Below, one piece after another: positions 46,762 to 58,700 of a stretch of DNA of 64,000 nucleotides (position 1 is the stretch's first letter; the number at the start of each line of letters is the position of its first letter). The DNA comes from Tetragonia tetragonoides (lineage: Eukaryota; Streptophyta; Magnoliopsida; Caryophyllales; Aizoaceae). Under the pieces are notes generated by a model. The model ran no database searches. It was given only the letters and a program-made list of their open reading frames with translations, and had not been told where the DNA came from. The translations under genes and the position numbers were made by a program. The DNA lies in the NCBI GenBank assembly GCA_038025085.1, contig CM076144.1, positions 13,671,501-13,735,500 on the forward strand, given 5' to 3'.

Positions 46762-48485
46762 TGTAATAACCCGAAAAATTAAAACTTTTAATTAGTCTTT
46801 AAACTAGCTAATTTAATCTTAATCATGAGATTAGGCATAAAGAATTCCTCTTTATATTTTTGTTAATATCCTTTTTATTGTTTGATTTCACGATTAAGAC
46901 TACATTGCACGAAATCATTAGGATTTTGTTAAACACTTGATTAACCTATAACTAAACAACTAAAGCTAAACTAAAATTCCAAAACTACTTGGATTGCCGT
47001 AGGAAGCAAATGGAGAGTTTTTGCAAAACTTGACACTATTCCTCAACATGCACATTTCAATATTTTATACCTCTCAAAAATTCTAAAAATATTTCACTTA
47101 GACAAGTGTCTACCTAGGTGGCAATCATACCAATTTTAGAATAAAAAAAGAAAATAAAAACCATGGTTTCCTCTTATAGCCTACGGTTTGTACATGTGCA
47201 AACTAAGAAGGGAAATTTCAGCCATTTTGCTTATTAGAGGAGTAGAGAGGAATAGAGATAGAAGCAATTAAAAAATTAAAGAAATTCAGCTATAAGAGGG
47301 AGAGGGAGAGCCGTGCATCAAGGAGAAAGAAAAAAAAAGAAAATAAAGTGAAGAGTTAAATCACCCCAAAAACTACCCAATCACCAAAAATTCTAGCCTT
47401 ACCTATAATAATCATTATATCAGATTTTTTTTACTTTCTCCCTTCCCCAAACATTTTGGTAAGCAACACAAGTAAACTCTCCTCCTTCCCTCATTACACC
47501 AGCCAAAATCCCCCAAGCACAAAACACCAAAAATCACTTCTTTCCATTTTGTAAATTCAAACCCCCAAAACTCTCACTTCCCAAACCTTCCAAAATCAGA
47601 AAAAGAAAACAATGAGAGAAAGAGAACCGAGAGAAAGAGAGAAGGAAGAAGAAGAAAAGAAAGGTAAGGAAACTTAACTTAAATAAATTATGAAAATCAT
47701 TTTAATCTTAGTTCCAAAATGAAATAACTCATTGAATCTTTCGTCTCTTGGTTCAAAACCGAACTCAACTATCAAAGTTCAAGAATTCACAAATTGAAGC
47801 TCACACAAAGGAAAGTCAAGTGAGGTAAGGAATCCCTAGCCCTCTTTAGTCAAATATTATGAAGATCAAATAAAATAAAACAAAATCATGGAAAACCTAA
47901 GCAAGGACCTTAAAATTTTGACATTTTTGATTAAATCAAGCTTAATCGTGATTATCTAGTTAAATCATAAGTCGCTACGTATTTGCATGTCGATTTGGAC
48001 AATTTGGACCTAAAATAAGAATTTTTGAAAATAACAAAGTAAAACCCTAAAATTAGAAATTTCACCTAAAATACCCAAATATCCGAAAATAATGAGAAAA
48101 TGGGACTTTATAAAGATCCATTTAATATAAACAAGAAGGATTAAATTTTAGAGAATTAATTTGATTTTTGGACTTAAAAATCCTTAGGGAGGTTCGGTTA
48201 AGGGAGAAGAAAGGAAAAGAGAGAGACCAAGCTTGTGATTAATCTTCAAAAGGTAATTTTTCATGTCCATTATTTTTCCTCTCTAGCTTTCGAAACTCAT
48301 ATTTGATGATTGATGATTAAATCTTAATTTATGTATTTCGCCTATATTGATTTCGAAAATATGAAATAATTTAATGATACTTGGATGTTTATATGTACCG
48401 AATGATATATGGATTATTGAGGGTTTATTTTCAAAAAGTTTTAAACTTTATGAACTTCACTTATAAAGTATGGATACCTTTTTAA

Positions 48486-48553
<68 letters not shown>

Positions 48554-48691
48554 AATATGGTTATAATAAACTATATTGATTAATACTTGGATGTTTATAT
48601 GTACCGAATGATATATGGATTATTGAGGGTTTATTTTCAAAAAGTTTTAAACTTTATGAACTTCACTTATAAAGTATGGATACCTTTTTAA

Positions 48692-48757
<66 letters not shown>

Positions 48758-50041
48758 AATATGGTTATAATAAACTATATTGATTAATACCATGAGTTAA
48801 TTAATTGAATGAGATATTTATAAGGGTTAGAGATGTCTTAAGGTCATGGTACAAGGTCATGAATTAATATGTTAATGACCTATGCTTCGAAATGGACTCA
48901 ATAAACGAAAGATTGGATTATAAACGTAATTCAATTCGGTAATTATGTTCAAAGAGAGATTATGCTGAAGAACAATTATAAGACTTATTCATATAGTAAG
49001 TAAATATGGACATGCAACTAACCCTAAGTCTTATTCATGTAATTTTTATATATATGAATATACATGGATATGCATTTTTGTGATATGATTCTAAGAGTAG
49101 CGCCCTTAGAATTTAGAAGTGAGCTCACTATAAAATGAAATTGTAGGGTATAATATCCAAGTATATGAAATATTGAGACTATAAGTCTAAATGATGATTA
49201 TATGGCAAAATGGCCAAGATGATATATTATGGTGATGAATATGACTAAAGGTCATAAATGATTGATTTGGCTTGTATATTGAATAGCCAAGACATGCATG
49301 CTCTTCCATATCACCTAACCTTCGAAATTAAGAGAGATAGTCTAATTTAAGTTTTAACATTAGGTTTTCTAATACTCAATTATGGACTAGGGAAGACTAT
49401 GTTGAAATCTATAATTATTATTACCATTTCTAAATATTCGAGTATGCGTACATATATATACATATGTGCTTATATATGTATATGCTTCAATACAAGTAAT
49501 ATGTATATATATATATTTATATACGCATACTTTTTAACTAACGATCTTATTATTATAAATGTCTATGTCCTAACCGAGGCTTGCAAAGGTTATTTATATC
49601 CTTTACCTATTTTTATTAATTACTACGATTATTTAATCTAATATAACTCTATTATTATTTTTACGAAATGGGGTGAAATTACTTAGCTTTCCGCTAATTT
49701 TCTCTCTTGTTTTGTATTGAATGCGTGGTAACGTTTTGGAGCAGTTTGATGGTGGAACGTGTATGCATGGGAAGGATCAAGGCCTTATGTTCCTTCTTTG
49801 GTTGCTTGGTTGTGAAGACATGTTTATATGTAATAATCTAGTTTTTATTTTCTTGTTGGATGTTTATGTAAACTACTTTTCATTAAGCCTAATATCCACC
49901 CTCGGATGGATATGGCGGTAACAACCCGGACAACTTAATTATAAATAAATGATGCAATATTATTTATATTAATCCTGCTTTAATCTTGGGCCTAATCGTG
50001 ATTAAGCATAATTAATCACTTAGCTAGGCCGGGTCGTTATA
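46762..50041 (+). repeat. 3' LTR of gypsy element 2 (right end approximate)
   Basis: The start TGTAATAACCCG is well fixed by the polypurine tract. The end is placed at CCGGGTCGTTATA (50,041), which mirrors the start with transitions. A GGTAACAACCCGG at about 49,916 forms an inverted pair with this end, and 49,923 is an alternative LTR end. If the right end is correct, the LTR is about 3.3 kb. It contains a 205-bp tandem duplication. Confidence 0.6.
48381..48790. repeat. Tandem duplication of about 205 bp with (AT)n tracts
   Basis: Two adjacent copies start with TTGGATGTTTATATGTACCG at 48,381 and 48,587. Each contains a long TA dinucleotide run and ends CTATATTGATTAATAC. The copies are nearly identical, so the duplication is recent or an assembly effect. 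Confidence 0.92.
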
Positions 50042-51383
50042 CCGGCTTATAGTATGAGAAATTAATTTGTTACTTGCTCGATACAATGACAGTGTTACGC
50101 TACAACCTGTAAGTTTTAATGACTAGTTGTTGTATTGATTCAAGGCTCATCTTATATACTCTAGGTAGTGCACTTGGTTTACAAGTGCAAATGAATTTCC
50201 ATAGAAGCCTTAAAATGCTTTTTATTTCATATTGGTTTGGACAACAATTTTAAATTGTATGATTATACAAAAAAATAAATAAAGGAATTGTAGTTCGTTT
50301 ATTTTGGTTCCACAAATAGGCCAGGGTAGTATCAATTGTATGTATTTTATCTCTTTAATTTTCTGACATTGATATGTAGTACATGTGCATGTATAATTAA
50401 TTGATTACAAAATATATAAGTTACAAAGGCTATTAACCTTCAGCGCATGCATAAAAGTTTGATAGAAACTTATTTTGAGGTTCAAAGAGTTTGATAGAAA
50501 CTTGACATAGGTATAGTTCATAAATATGTATTCCTTTCTACATATATACACAAAATATATATACTAACCCGCATATATAATTATAACTAACTATAAATTA
50601 TTTATGAATTTTTGCCAATATTTCACCGATAAATATTAATTCACAGACATTTCACTCAATCCGTGCATCGCACGGGCTTTAAAACTAGTATAAATAATGG
50701 GGGAGTGATAGCAAGTTTATGAATAAAGAAAGAGCTATGAACACCCATGCCCTAGGGTTAAAATTCACCACCGAATTTATCTTACTAAAGGAGTGAGGAA
50801 CTCCGACCTTTTTAAAACACTAGAGATCCTTACTTATACGTGTCGCAATGACATTCTAAATATTCTAAAGAACGTGTAACATTTATCATTGTTATTTATT
50901 TTTATTGATTTTCAAAAAATGCCTTGATTATATCAATCTATGACCAGAAAGTCTATAAATGGAAAAAGAGAAAATACATTATTAAACCACTCAAAATGGA
51001 GTAAAGAGATATCGAGCCAATTATTTCACTAGTTTGTGGGTTTTTATAAGCTATTGTACCACCTAAAATTCTAAATGTCCAAACCAATTAGCAACTACAA
51101 CTATTTAACAGGGAGTTTTCGAGATTTCTTGAAAGAGTATTATGTTTCTTTTTTCAATGCAAGAGTTTAGCTCTTTTTTTAATTTTTATTTGATCGAAAA
51201 GTGTTTTAAGTTTTTTGGGGAAGAAAAGGTCCCAAATGTTTTGTTTTTTTTTTTTTTGATAGACAAGTTTATTAGGGTAGTTTAACTTTTTTTAGTCGTC
51301 ACAAGCTCATTTTGTAAGAGATAAATTTGTACTATCTCACAGGTCACAACTACAACTCAAAACTCTAAGTTACAAGTTACATA
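50042..51383. other. AT-rich region between gypsy 2 and the Harbinger element
   Basis: No gene recognised. It contains one Helitron-like terminus (50,661-50,689) and homopolymer T tracts. The A- and T-rich stretch at about 50,880-51,300 is otherwise featureless. Confidence 0.5.
50661..50689 (+). mobile_element. Helitron-like 3' terminus
   Basis: Hairpin CCGTGC-ATC-GCACGG, then 9 bases, then CTAG followed by T. It is the same signature as the minus-strand array at 14,290-15,430. The 5' end of the element was not located. Confidence 0.6.
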
Positions 51384-51486
51384 CAACTTACAACTCATAG
51401 CTCGTAGGCTCGCGACTACAGCTCGCTTACGGGCTTGCGACTACAGCTCACTACTGGCTCCGTCATTTAAAACTGCAAGTTACAAC
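51384..51486. repeat. Short tandem repeat unit interrupted by the Harbinger element
   Basis: A roughly 100-bp unit starting CAACTTACAACTCATAGCTCG and including GCTCACTACTGGCTC recurs in diverged form at 55,312-55,397, directly after the transposon. The target was therefore a tandem repeat. Confidence 0.8.
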
Positions 51487-52163
51487 TTAGAGCATCCCCA
51501 TAAGCTTTTTTGGGGAGGTTATTGCAGATTTGACAGAACCAAAAACCTCAATGTTTCAATGGAGATGGAGGTTTTTGGGTCTCTGCCATAGAGCAGCTCA
51601 TTCAGCAATGAGCGCTCCTTAGCAAAAAAAATAAAAGGAAGATGAAAGTCCATTGTCTAGCAAACTAATCACGTGTGAAGCTGAAACAAGGGAGTCCGGC
51701 AAGCGCGTGTCGAATAGGCGCATGGCCTTCTTTTGGCTTAATTCTCACATGGGTCACAACACCTAGAATTGTGACATGTGGCTGGTCCCCTCTCCATTGC
51801 AATGAGTGAATGTGACATGTGGCTGGTCCCCCCTTCCCATATTACCATTCATTTAATGTACTGATCTAATCAATCAAATTTTGTAGCCGTTACCCATAAT
51901 TTGCACCAGTTTATTTCTAAACGGTAATAATATCCCACAAAGCTGTGAGAATTTAATTTTTAATCGTTAAAATTACTATTTATCATGAAGAAAAAAATAA
52001 ACTATGTAAAAATTTATCTATAAACAGCGAGGTAAACTTTCTAATTTTTTACACTACCTAGTTCTTTCAATATTTCTGAACCTCTCTTATCAAAAAAATA
52101 AATAATTCTAAACCTTTCTTTATTTCCTAAATTCTAATTATTATATCTCATTCAGTTATCAAA

Positions 52164-53044
52164 ATGAGTGATAATAGAGGTGAATGGAGTAATTTTTTAA
52201 ATGCTCCATTATTTGGATATTTTCAAAATCCAAACCCACAAAATTCTTAAACACATTCAAACAACCAATTTTTACAAAATTCTCCATCCCCTCAAAATAT
52301 CCAATTCCAAAATTCTTCTATCCCTCCATTCCAAACACCACAACACTTTAATTCACCTCAAATATTCACCCCTGGCCCTTACATGTTTCAATTTTCAAAT
52401 CAATCAGCCATGAGTTCATTACAAGAATCACCAACACCATCATCTGCCGAGTCTCAAGGTCCACCTCATGGCACACCGGGTTTGGGACATATAAATCTCA
52501 ATGAAGATGCCCACGTTACCGATGTCAACAAGCGTGACAAGCAAATGGAGCGTCGAGGAGGACAGGTTGCTTGCTAGCTCCTGGCTCACAATTAGTACTG
52601 ATTCTGTTGTGGGAAACACTCAAACTGGTGGTGGTTTTTGGGGTCGTATCGCAACATACTTTAACCAGTAGTTCGAAAAAGAAGAAGATCAACGAATCTG
52701 GAGGGTACACATCATCATCCAATCCAGATGCGAGTGATCATACCGATGATGAGAGTGAAGTGGAGATCCGCCCCATCGGCCAGAAGGCAGCAAAGAGGAA
52801 CGCCAAAGGTAAAAAGAAATTGGAAAGTTCTAGTGATGACATGTTCGAAGAAAAGTGGGCGACTTTGGAAGCATATCAAAGGGAAAAACTTTCGTCTATG
52901 GAAACATATAAGAGGAAGGCTGAAAGTGAAACATTTTGTGCTGGGTATGAAATTTTGACAAAAGACACTAGCACCATGAATGAGCACCAACTTGCTATGC
53001 ACAATGCCATGTGCGCCATCCTTAGAACCAAACATGACATTTAA
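52164..53044 (+). pseudogene. Harbinger ORF1 (Myb/SANT-like protein), broken
   Basis: The N-terminal Asn/Gln/Pro-rich part starts MSDNRGEWSNF and has a stop at about 52,248. In a shifted frame, about 52,552-52,670, lies the conserved SANT-like stretch EEDRLLASSWLTISTDSVVG, then GGGFWGRIATYF and another stop. The middle of the usual protein is missing. In a third frame (about 52,675-53,041) the C-terminal region with EIRPIGQKAAKRNAKGK and a helical tail is preserved. In this superfamily ORF1 helps the transposase bind DNA and enter the nucleus. Confidence 0.8.
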
Positions 53045-53559
53045 ATTTTTTTAAGTTGTAATTTTTAATATTTCGTACTTGTTAAACTTATGTATTTTTA
53101 AGATTTAGTAAACTTTAAGTTTATGTCACTTTAAATTTTTTTTATGTTGATGTATTTTTTTTTTATATATCACCCTTTTATAAATTTATGTATTTTTTTT
53201 TAGCAAATTTTAAGTTTATCTCGTTTTTGTTGTAAAAGTTTCTAATATTTTATAATTTGCAAATTTATTTATCTTTTTGATTTAGTAATTATTATCGTAT
53301 TTAATAATTCGTACTTTGAAATTCAAAAAAAATTAGCCGTTATAAATTCTAGTCGTTACAAAAGTTATGACTAAAAGGTAAAAGTAAAAGTTGTACAAAA
53401 ACTAGCCGTTACAAAAATAATCAGTTGAAAAGTACAAAAACTAGTCGTTAGCTAAGTTTATAAATAGAAGCACATTAGAGTCTATTTTCTCACACCCTCA
53501 CAATCTCATTGCCTCAAACATTATCAGTTCCATTATTCATCCCAAACTCACATTACAAC

Positions 53560-54860
53560 ATGTCTCAAAATCCCGATTCTCCCAACAATATTGATTATGG
53601 TCAGTTGTTGTTTGACATGTGTATGGATGATACTGATGAAACAATGATGGCGATGTTGCTAGAGCATGAGCAAAGACGCCGACAAGCTCAAATCCCAAGT
53701 CGACAACCTCGAAGGTACATTGAGCGAGGGCGTGAGAGCGGTCATAAGCAACTTTACAAAGACTATTTTGCTACCGAACCAGTGTACCCTCTTGATTTTT
53801 TCGAAGACGGTTTCGAATGCGAAGGCCGTTATTCCTTCACATAGTGGAAGTCGTTACAAATCACGACCCCTTTTTCTAACAAAGGCGCAATGGTCATGGA
53901 CGATTGGGTTTATCCCCACTTAAAAAATGCAAAGTTGCTATCCGTCAATTGGCTTACGGAGCTTCGACAGATCACTATGATGAGTATCTCCGCATGGCCG
54001 AGACAACCATTGTGCAGTGCTTGTTCAAATTTTTCCGCGCTGTCATTGAGGTGTTTAAAGAAGAGTACTTGAGAAGGCCCAATGCTAATGACGTTCACCG
54101 CTTAATTTCAATGCATTCTCAAAAGCATGGCTTTATTGGTATGCTCGGGAGTTTGGACTGTATGCATTGGGAATGGAGAAATTGCCCAGTTACATGGAAA
54201 GGCCAATTCACTCGTGGTGATCATGGAGTTCCCACCATCATGCTTGAAGCAATCGCTTCATATGATCTATGGATATAGCATGCATATTTTTGCGTTGCCG
54301 GCTCGAACAACGATATAAACGTGCTCAACCAATCTCCTTTGTTCAATGACGTACTACAAGGAACGACACCTCCAATTCAATTTACAGTAAACAACCATAC
54401 ATATGATAAAAGATACTATCTAGCCGATGGTATCTACCCGGAATGGGCTACAATAGTGAAATCTTTTACTCATCCCGAAGATCCTTAGAGGAAGAAATTT
54501 AAAGAAAAGCAAGAGTCCGCAAAAAAGGACGTTGAGCGAGCATTCGGAGTTCTCCAATCTCGTTGGGCAATCATTCGTGGTGCAGGTAGATTTTGGTATC
54601 GGAACAACTTGAGTGACATAAAATATACTTGCATCATATTACATAATATGATTATTAAAGATGAGGGAGAAAATGCTGAAAATTGGGAGGATGACGAAGG
54701 AGAACGACCTCCACCGCCTACACAAGGATCAGTTCCAACATTCCGACCATACCTCCGAGCACATGCTGATTTACGTGACAAAAATACCTATCGTAAACTT
54801 CGAACTGATTTGGTGGAGCATATTTGGGTGCGTTTTGGAGGCGAAGACGATGATAATTAA
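53560..54860 (+). pseudogene. Harbinger transposase (DDE nuclease, ALP1-like), broken
   Basis: Begins MSQNPDSPNNIDYG and has a frameshift near 53,820-53,838. Stops lie at about 53,878 (CAA to TAA), 54,279 (Trp to TAG) and 54,487 (CAG to TAG). The three catalytic acids are visible: GMLGSLDCMHWEW, AGSNNDINVLNQSPLF and KDVERAFGVLQ. The end is GGEDDDN at a natural stop. The frame is otherwise continuous, so decay is moderate. Plant host proteins such as ALP1 derive from this family, but the damage here argues against domestication. Confidence 0.88.
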
Positions 54861-55311
54861 TTGATTTTATTGTTAATTTATTTATTGTTTAATCTGGTTT
54901 TATTTTTGTCATTATTAGTTACATAATTTTTTGTTTGTTTTTCTTATCGTCAAGTTATATAATGCTATGGTATTGTTATCAGTTTAATAAGAATGTTGTT
55001 TCTTAATTATTATTATTATTTATTTTTTTTACTTTACTCTATAAAATTTTAGTTATTTTTGTCTATTTTTTTTATTCATTATTAATTAAGCCCATGTTAA
55101 TATTATTTTTACTAGTTTGTATAATGTGGGTTGAAACTTTAAAATAATGTTTGATTAGGTAGTGGACCCCATATAAAAAGTTATAAGAGGTTTTTTCAAT
55201 GGGAGTGAGAGGTTGGTGTAAAGAGAAAGAGGTTATTAAAAGAGAGGTTATTGAGTTGGTGAAGTGGCATGACAATAACCTCTTTTAATAACCTCTTCAA
55301 TGAGGATGTCC

Positions 55312-55397
55312 TTACAACTCATAGCTCGCAGACTCACGACTATAGCTCACTTGGGGCTTGCGGCTACAGCTCACTACTGGCTCAGTCATTTCAAACA
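55312..55397. repeat. Right portion of the tandem repeat split by the Harbinger element
   Basis: TTACAACTCATAGCTCG at the start and CTACAGCTCACTACTGGCTC match the unit at 51,387-51,471, with about one substitution per 8-10 bases. Confidence 0.8.
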
Positions 55398-55726
55398 GCC
55401 TACTAGGCTTACTAGCAGCTTGTCAAACAAAAATATCGTAGTCAAACAAAAATATCACATTTTACGCTTTATGGGAGAAATCGTTAATTACCCACCCTAC
55501 ATGTCAAATCGAACGGCCACAGCATTAACCCAATAGGGTTTTCACAATGAACGGCTAGAAAACAACCCACGACCAAACTCAAAGAAAAAACACAATAAAA
55601 GTCCCAAAACCCTAACCGTTACTCCTCCTCTTTCTTTCCTCCTCTCTGCTACTGCAAACCCCTGAAAATAATTCTCTCTAGCAGCAGTAGGAGGAAACCT
55701 CGCCCCCTTTCTCTCTCTTCCAACTA
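55398..55726. other. Promoter and 5' UTR region of the RH7-type gene
   Basis: The final 150 bp are CT-rich and contain AAACCCTAACCG (about 55,608), a telo-box-like motif common in promoters of plant ribosome-biogenesis genes. Confidence 0.45.
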
Positions 55727-58700
55727 ATGCCTTCTCTACCCATGTCCGATTCTCTCTCTATCGAAACCCCAAAAGACCAAAAGAAAGAAAAAAAGATGAA
55801 AAACCTAGATGAAACCCTAGTATCACCAGAGAAAAAACCCAAAAAGGAGAAGAAAAACAAGGATTCATTGGTGGGTGATTCTGATAAAGAGAAGAGCAGC
55901 AAAAAGAAAGAGAAGAAGAAAAGGAAAACTCTTGATTTGGAGGGTGATTCTGATAAGTCTGAAACCAGCTCTGAATTGGGTGATCCTATTAATAAAAAGG
56001 CTAAAATGATGGATGTTGTTGATAATGATGAAGAAGAGGAGGAGAAAAACCCTAATGCGCTTTCGAATTTTCCAATTTCTGAACCATTGAAGAAAGCTTT
56101 GGTTTCTAAAGGGATTGAAGCGTTGTTTCAAATTCAAGCTATGACCTTTAATGTTGTTTATAAAGGGGGTGATTTGGTGGCCAGGGCACGAACTGGGCAG
56201 GTGGGTTTTTCATTTTGTGGTTTTATTTGTTGCCCATTTGATTTGGTTTTCATTTTGTGAGTTTTGGTTGTGTTTGAATATTGAACTGTGGTAATGTGAG
56301 TTTCACCTGATTGAGTTAATTTTGTTAGAGAATGGGGTTAAAAGGGTATTTAATTTGATATGACATTGAGTGAGGAGGTGGGTATTGGACTATTGGTTAA
56401 AGTTTGAGGCTTTATTATGCTTTTGATTTTGTGGTTTTATTTTAATGCCCTTTTGGTTGGTTTTTGGTTTTATGAGTTTTGGCTTGTGTAGAAATGTTGA
56501 ATTGAAAGTCGGTGCTCTGTTCTTAATGTTATATTTTGGTGGGATATCAGTGGTGGTATGTTAAGAAATGAAGGTTTATAAATAGTATATCAAAACATTG
56601 TGCTCATGTACTTGGTATGACCATAAGTTTGTATAATAGAATAACCGCGTGCTTTGTTTGCAATTATTTTGTGACGCGACTTCAACCCAATTTAGCCCCA
56701 TTGTAACACCTTTTTGATTGCTTAAGCTGATTGTTTGGTGGAGGGGATGCTTAGTTTGATATGCCCTTGAATTTTCAGAGTAGTGGAGGATTGTTAAACC
56801 ATAGGGTTTGCATGTGTAATCAAGTTGTTGAGGTGCCTTTGGATTAATTTTTTTTTTCTTTTGCTGTGGTTGAGGCTTGGATGGAGTCACTAGTAAATAC
56901 CCATTTTGATGGTAGTTTCACTGTCTAGTGAAGCTGTGGAGGTGACAGGGGTTTGCTAAGTCATGATCATGAATATTGGTTGCAATTTATTGTTCTTTAG
57001 TGATATCATTGTTAGCTCACACCCTCCAAGCTAAGGGTTAAATAAATGGATGTTATTCATACTACTTGAGCTAGGAGTCTCTTGTGATGTGCTAGTTTGC
57101 ATTCAACACTTGGTTCTAAACTGAAGTAGTTTGCATTCAGGTATCGGTGTCCTTTCAAGTTACATAATCAAGCTGTTGTCTAATAGTTATTGGCATAATG
57201 CTTACACACTTTATTGGTTCATGATTATGCAGGGTAAAACACTTGCTTTTGTGTTGCCAATAATAGAGTCTCTAGTGAATGGACGTACAAAACCTCTAAG
57301 AAAGAGTGGCTATGGAAGGTTACCAAGTGTCTTGGTCCTCTTACCTACAAGGGAATTGGCAACTCAGGTACGCTGCAGTGAATATTCTGCAATCTGATTT
57401 CCTTCTAACATAGTGTTCAATTTATAGAGTAGACTTTCCTCCTTTATCTATGGCATGTTGATTTTTTGTTCTCTTGCCTGTATAGGTGTATGCTGACTTT
57501 CAAGTTTATGGGGCTGCTCTGGGACTTCAATCTTGCTGTGTTTATGGGGGAGCTCCCATGCAATCTCAGATGACTAGTCTAAAGCGAGGTGTTGATGTAG
57601 TTGTTGGAACGCCTGGTCGTGTGAAGGTACCTTATGATGTCTACATTTGTTGCGTTTGTAGAATTGCAATGTGAAAGTTTTCATTGATTCCTTCAACCTT
57701 TGTTTGATCACATCTAACCTCTGTAATTTCACTTTGTAGGATCTTATAGAGAAGAATTGTCTTAACCTGGGTTCGTTGCTATTCCGTGTCCTTGATGAAG
57801 CTGATGAGATGCTCAGGATGGGTTTTGTCGAAGATGTTGAACTTATACTAGGTAGGCATCCATTCTTGTAAGAATACTAGTGAATAAGTCAAGTTATTTG
57901 AGACTATACTCCTGAAGATTTGAATAAAGAAAGGATAATAAAAAATACTTCTCGAAGAAAGAATGCTGTGGAAGATTTGTTTAGCCATCTTTTCCCTTCT
58001 TAGGTGCCTATTTAGGGCATGCATAGATGAGGGTAAAAATTAGGGGTAATGTGGCAAATTTATGGGTTAAATGGTAAGGTGCAGGTGGTGGTAGCCCTGG
58101 TGGGTGGTTCAACTTAGTTGAGGAGAGAGAAAATCAAGGATGAAAGGAAGGAATTGTGACCCTAGGCCGTAGGGGAGGGGAGGTTAGGCAAACTATCTCC
58201 ATAGAGGGATAGTACCCTCCCTCCACTCTCCTCCCAATATCTAACGCCCACCATGACCCCGCCTCTCATTTACTCTTTTATCCTTCCCGTAGTAATTATT
58301 ACCTCAATCCAAGCATGCCGTTAGTGTTGACGGTGTTTTAATTTTTTTTTTCAAAGATAATAATAACATAATAAAGTTTCCTGGATACTTTTGGAGCAAA
58401 TATTTTTGCTTCTGTTGCCTACTCTATTCCAATTGTAGTAGGCGAATAAAGTAGCCTGTAGGTTTCCTTATTTTATCTAGTCATTCATTGAAAGAGTTCT
58501 CAACGTTTATGGTAACGATCTGTTATTAATTTCACAGGAAAGGTGGACGATGTCACCAAAGTCCAGACACTTCTCTTTAGTGCTACCTTACCAGACTGGG
58601 TGAAGCAGGTTACATTTCTTAACTATGCATTGACCTTAGGATGTTTAGCACGAAGTTGATTATATTTGGCCTCTATTGTTCGATGTCTTTGTTGTTTTAC

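Larger units (their letters stand above)
41699..50041 (+). mobile_element. Ty3/gypsy element 2 (chromovirus type), 5' LTR missing
   Basis: Starts inside an untranslated leader (about 41,699-42,121, no primer binding site seen). It continues through gag, protease, reverse transcriptase, RNase H, integrase and a chromodomain-like tail to a polypurine tract and 3' LTR. Gag sequence and LTR start differ from element 1, so the two are separate elements fused near 41,698. Confidence 0.85.
51490..55311 (+). mobile_element. PIF/Harbinger DNA transposon, nearly full length, inactive
   Basis: 3,822 bp flanked by TTA (51,487-51,489 and 55,312-55,314). The ends are imperfect inverted repeats, GAGCATCCCCAT and GGACATCCTCAT. 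Inside are the two genes usual for the superfamily in the same orientation: a Myb/SANT-like ORF1 (52,164-53,044) and a DDE transposase (53,560-54,860). Both carry stops and shifts. Subterminal copies of GAGGTTATT are present at the right end. Confidence 0.9.

Noticed and set aside
52715..53035. 106-residue minus-strand frame
   Set aside because: Antisense shadow of Harbinger ORF1.
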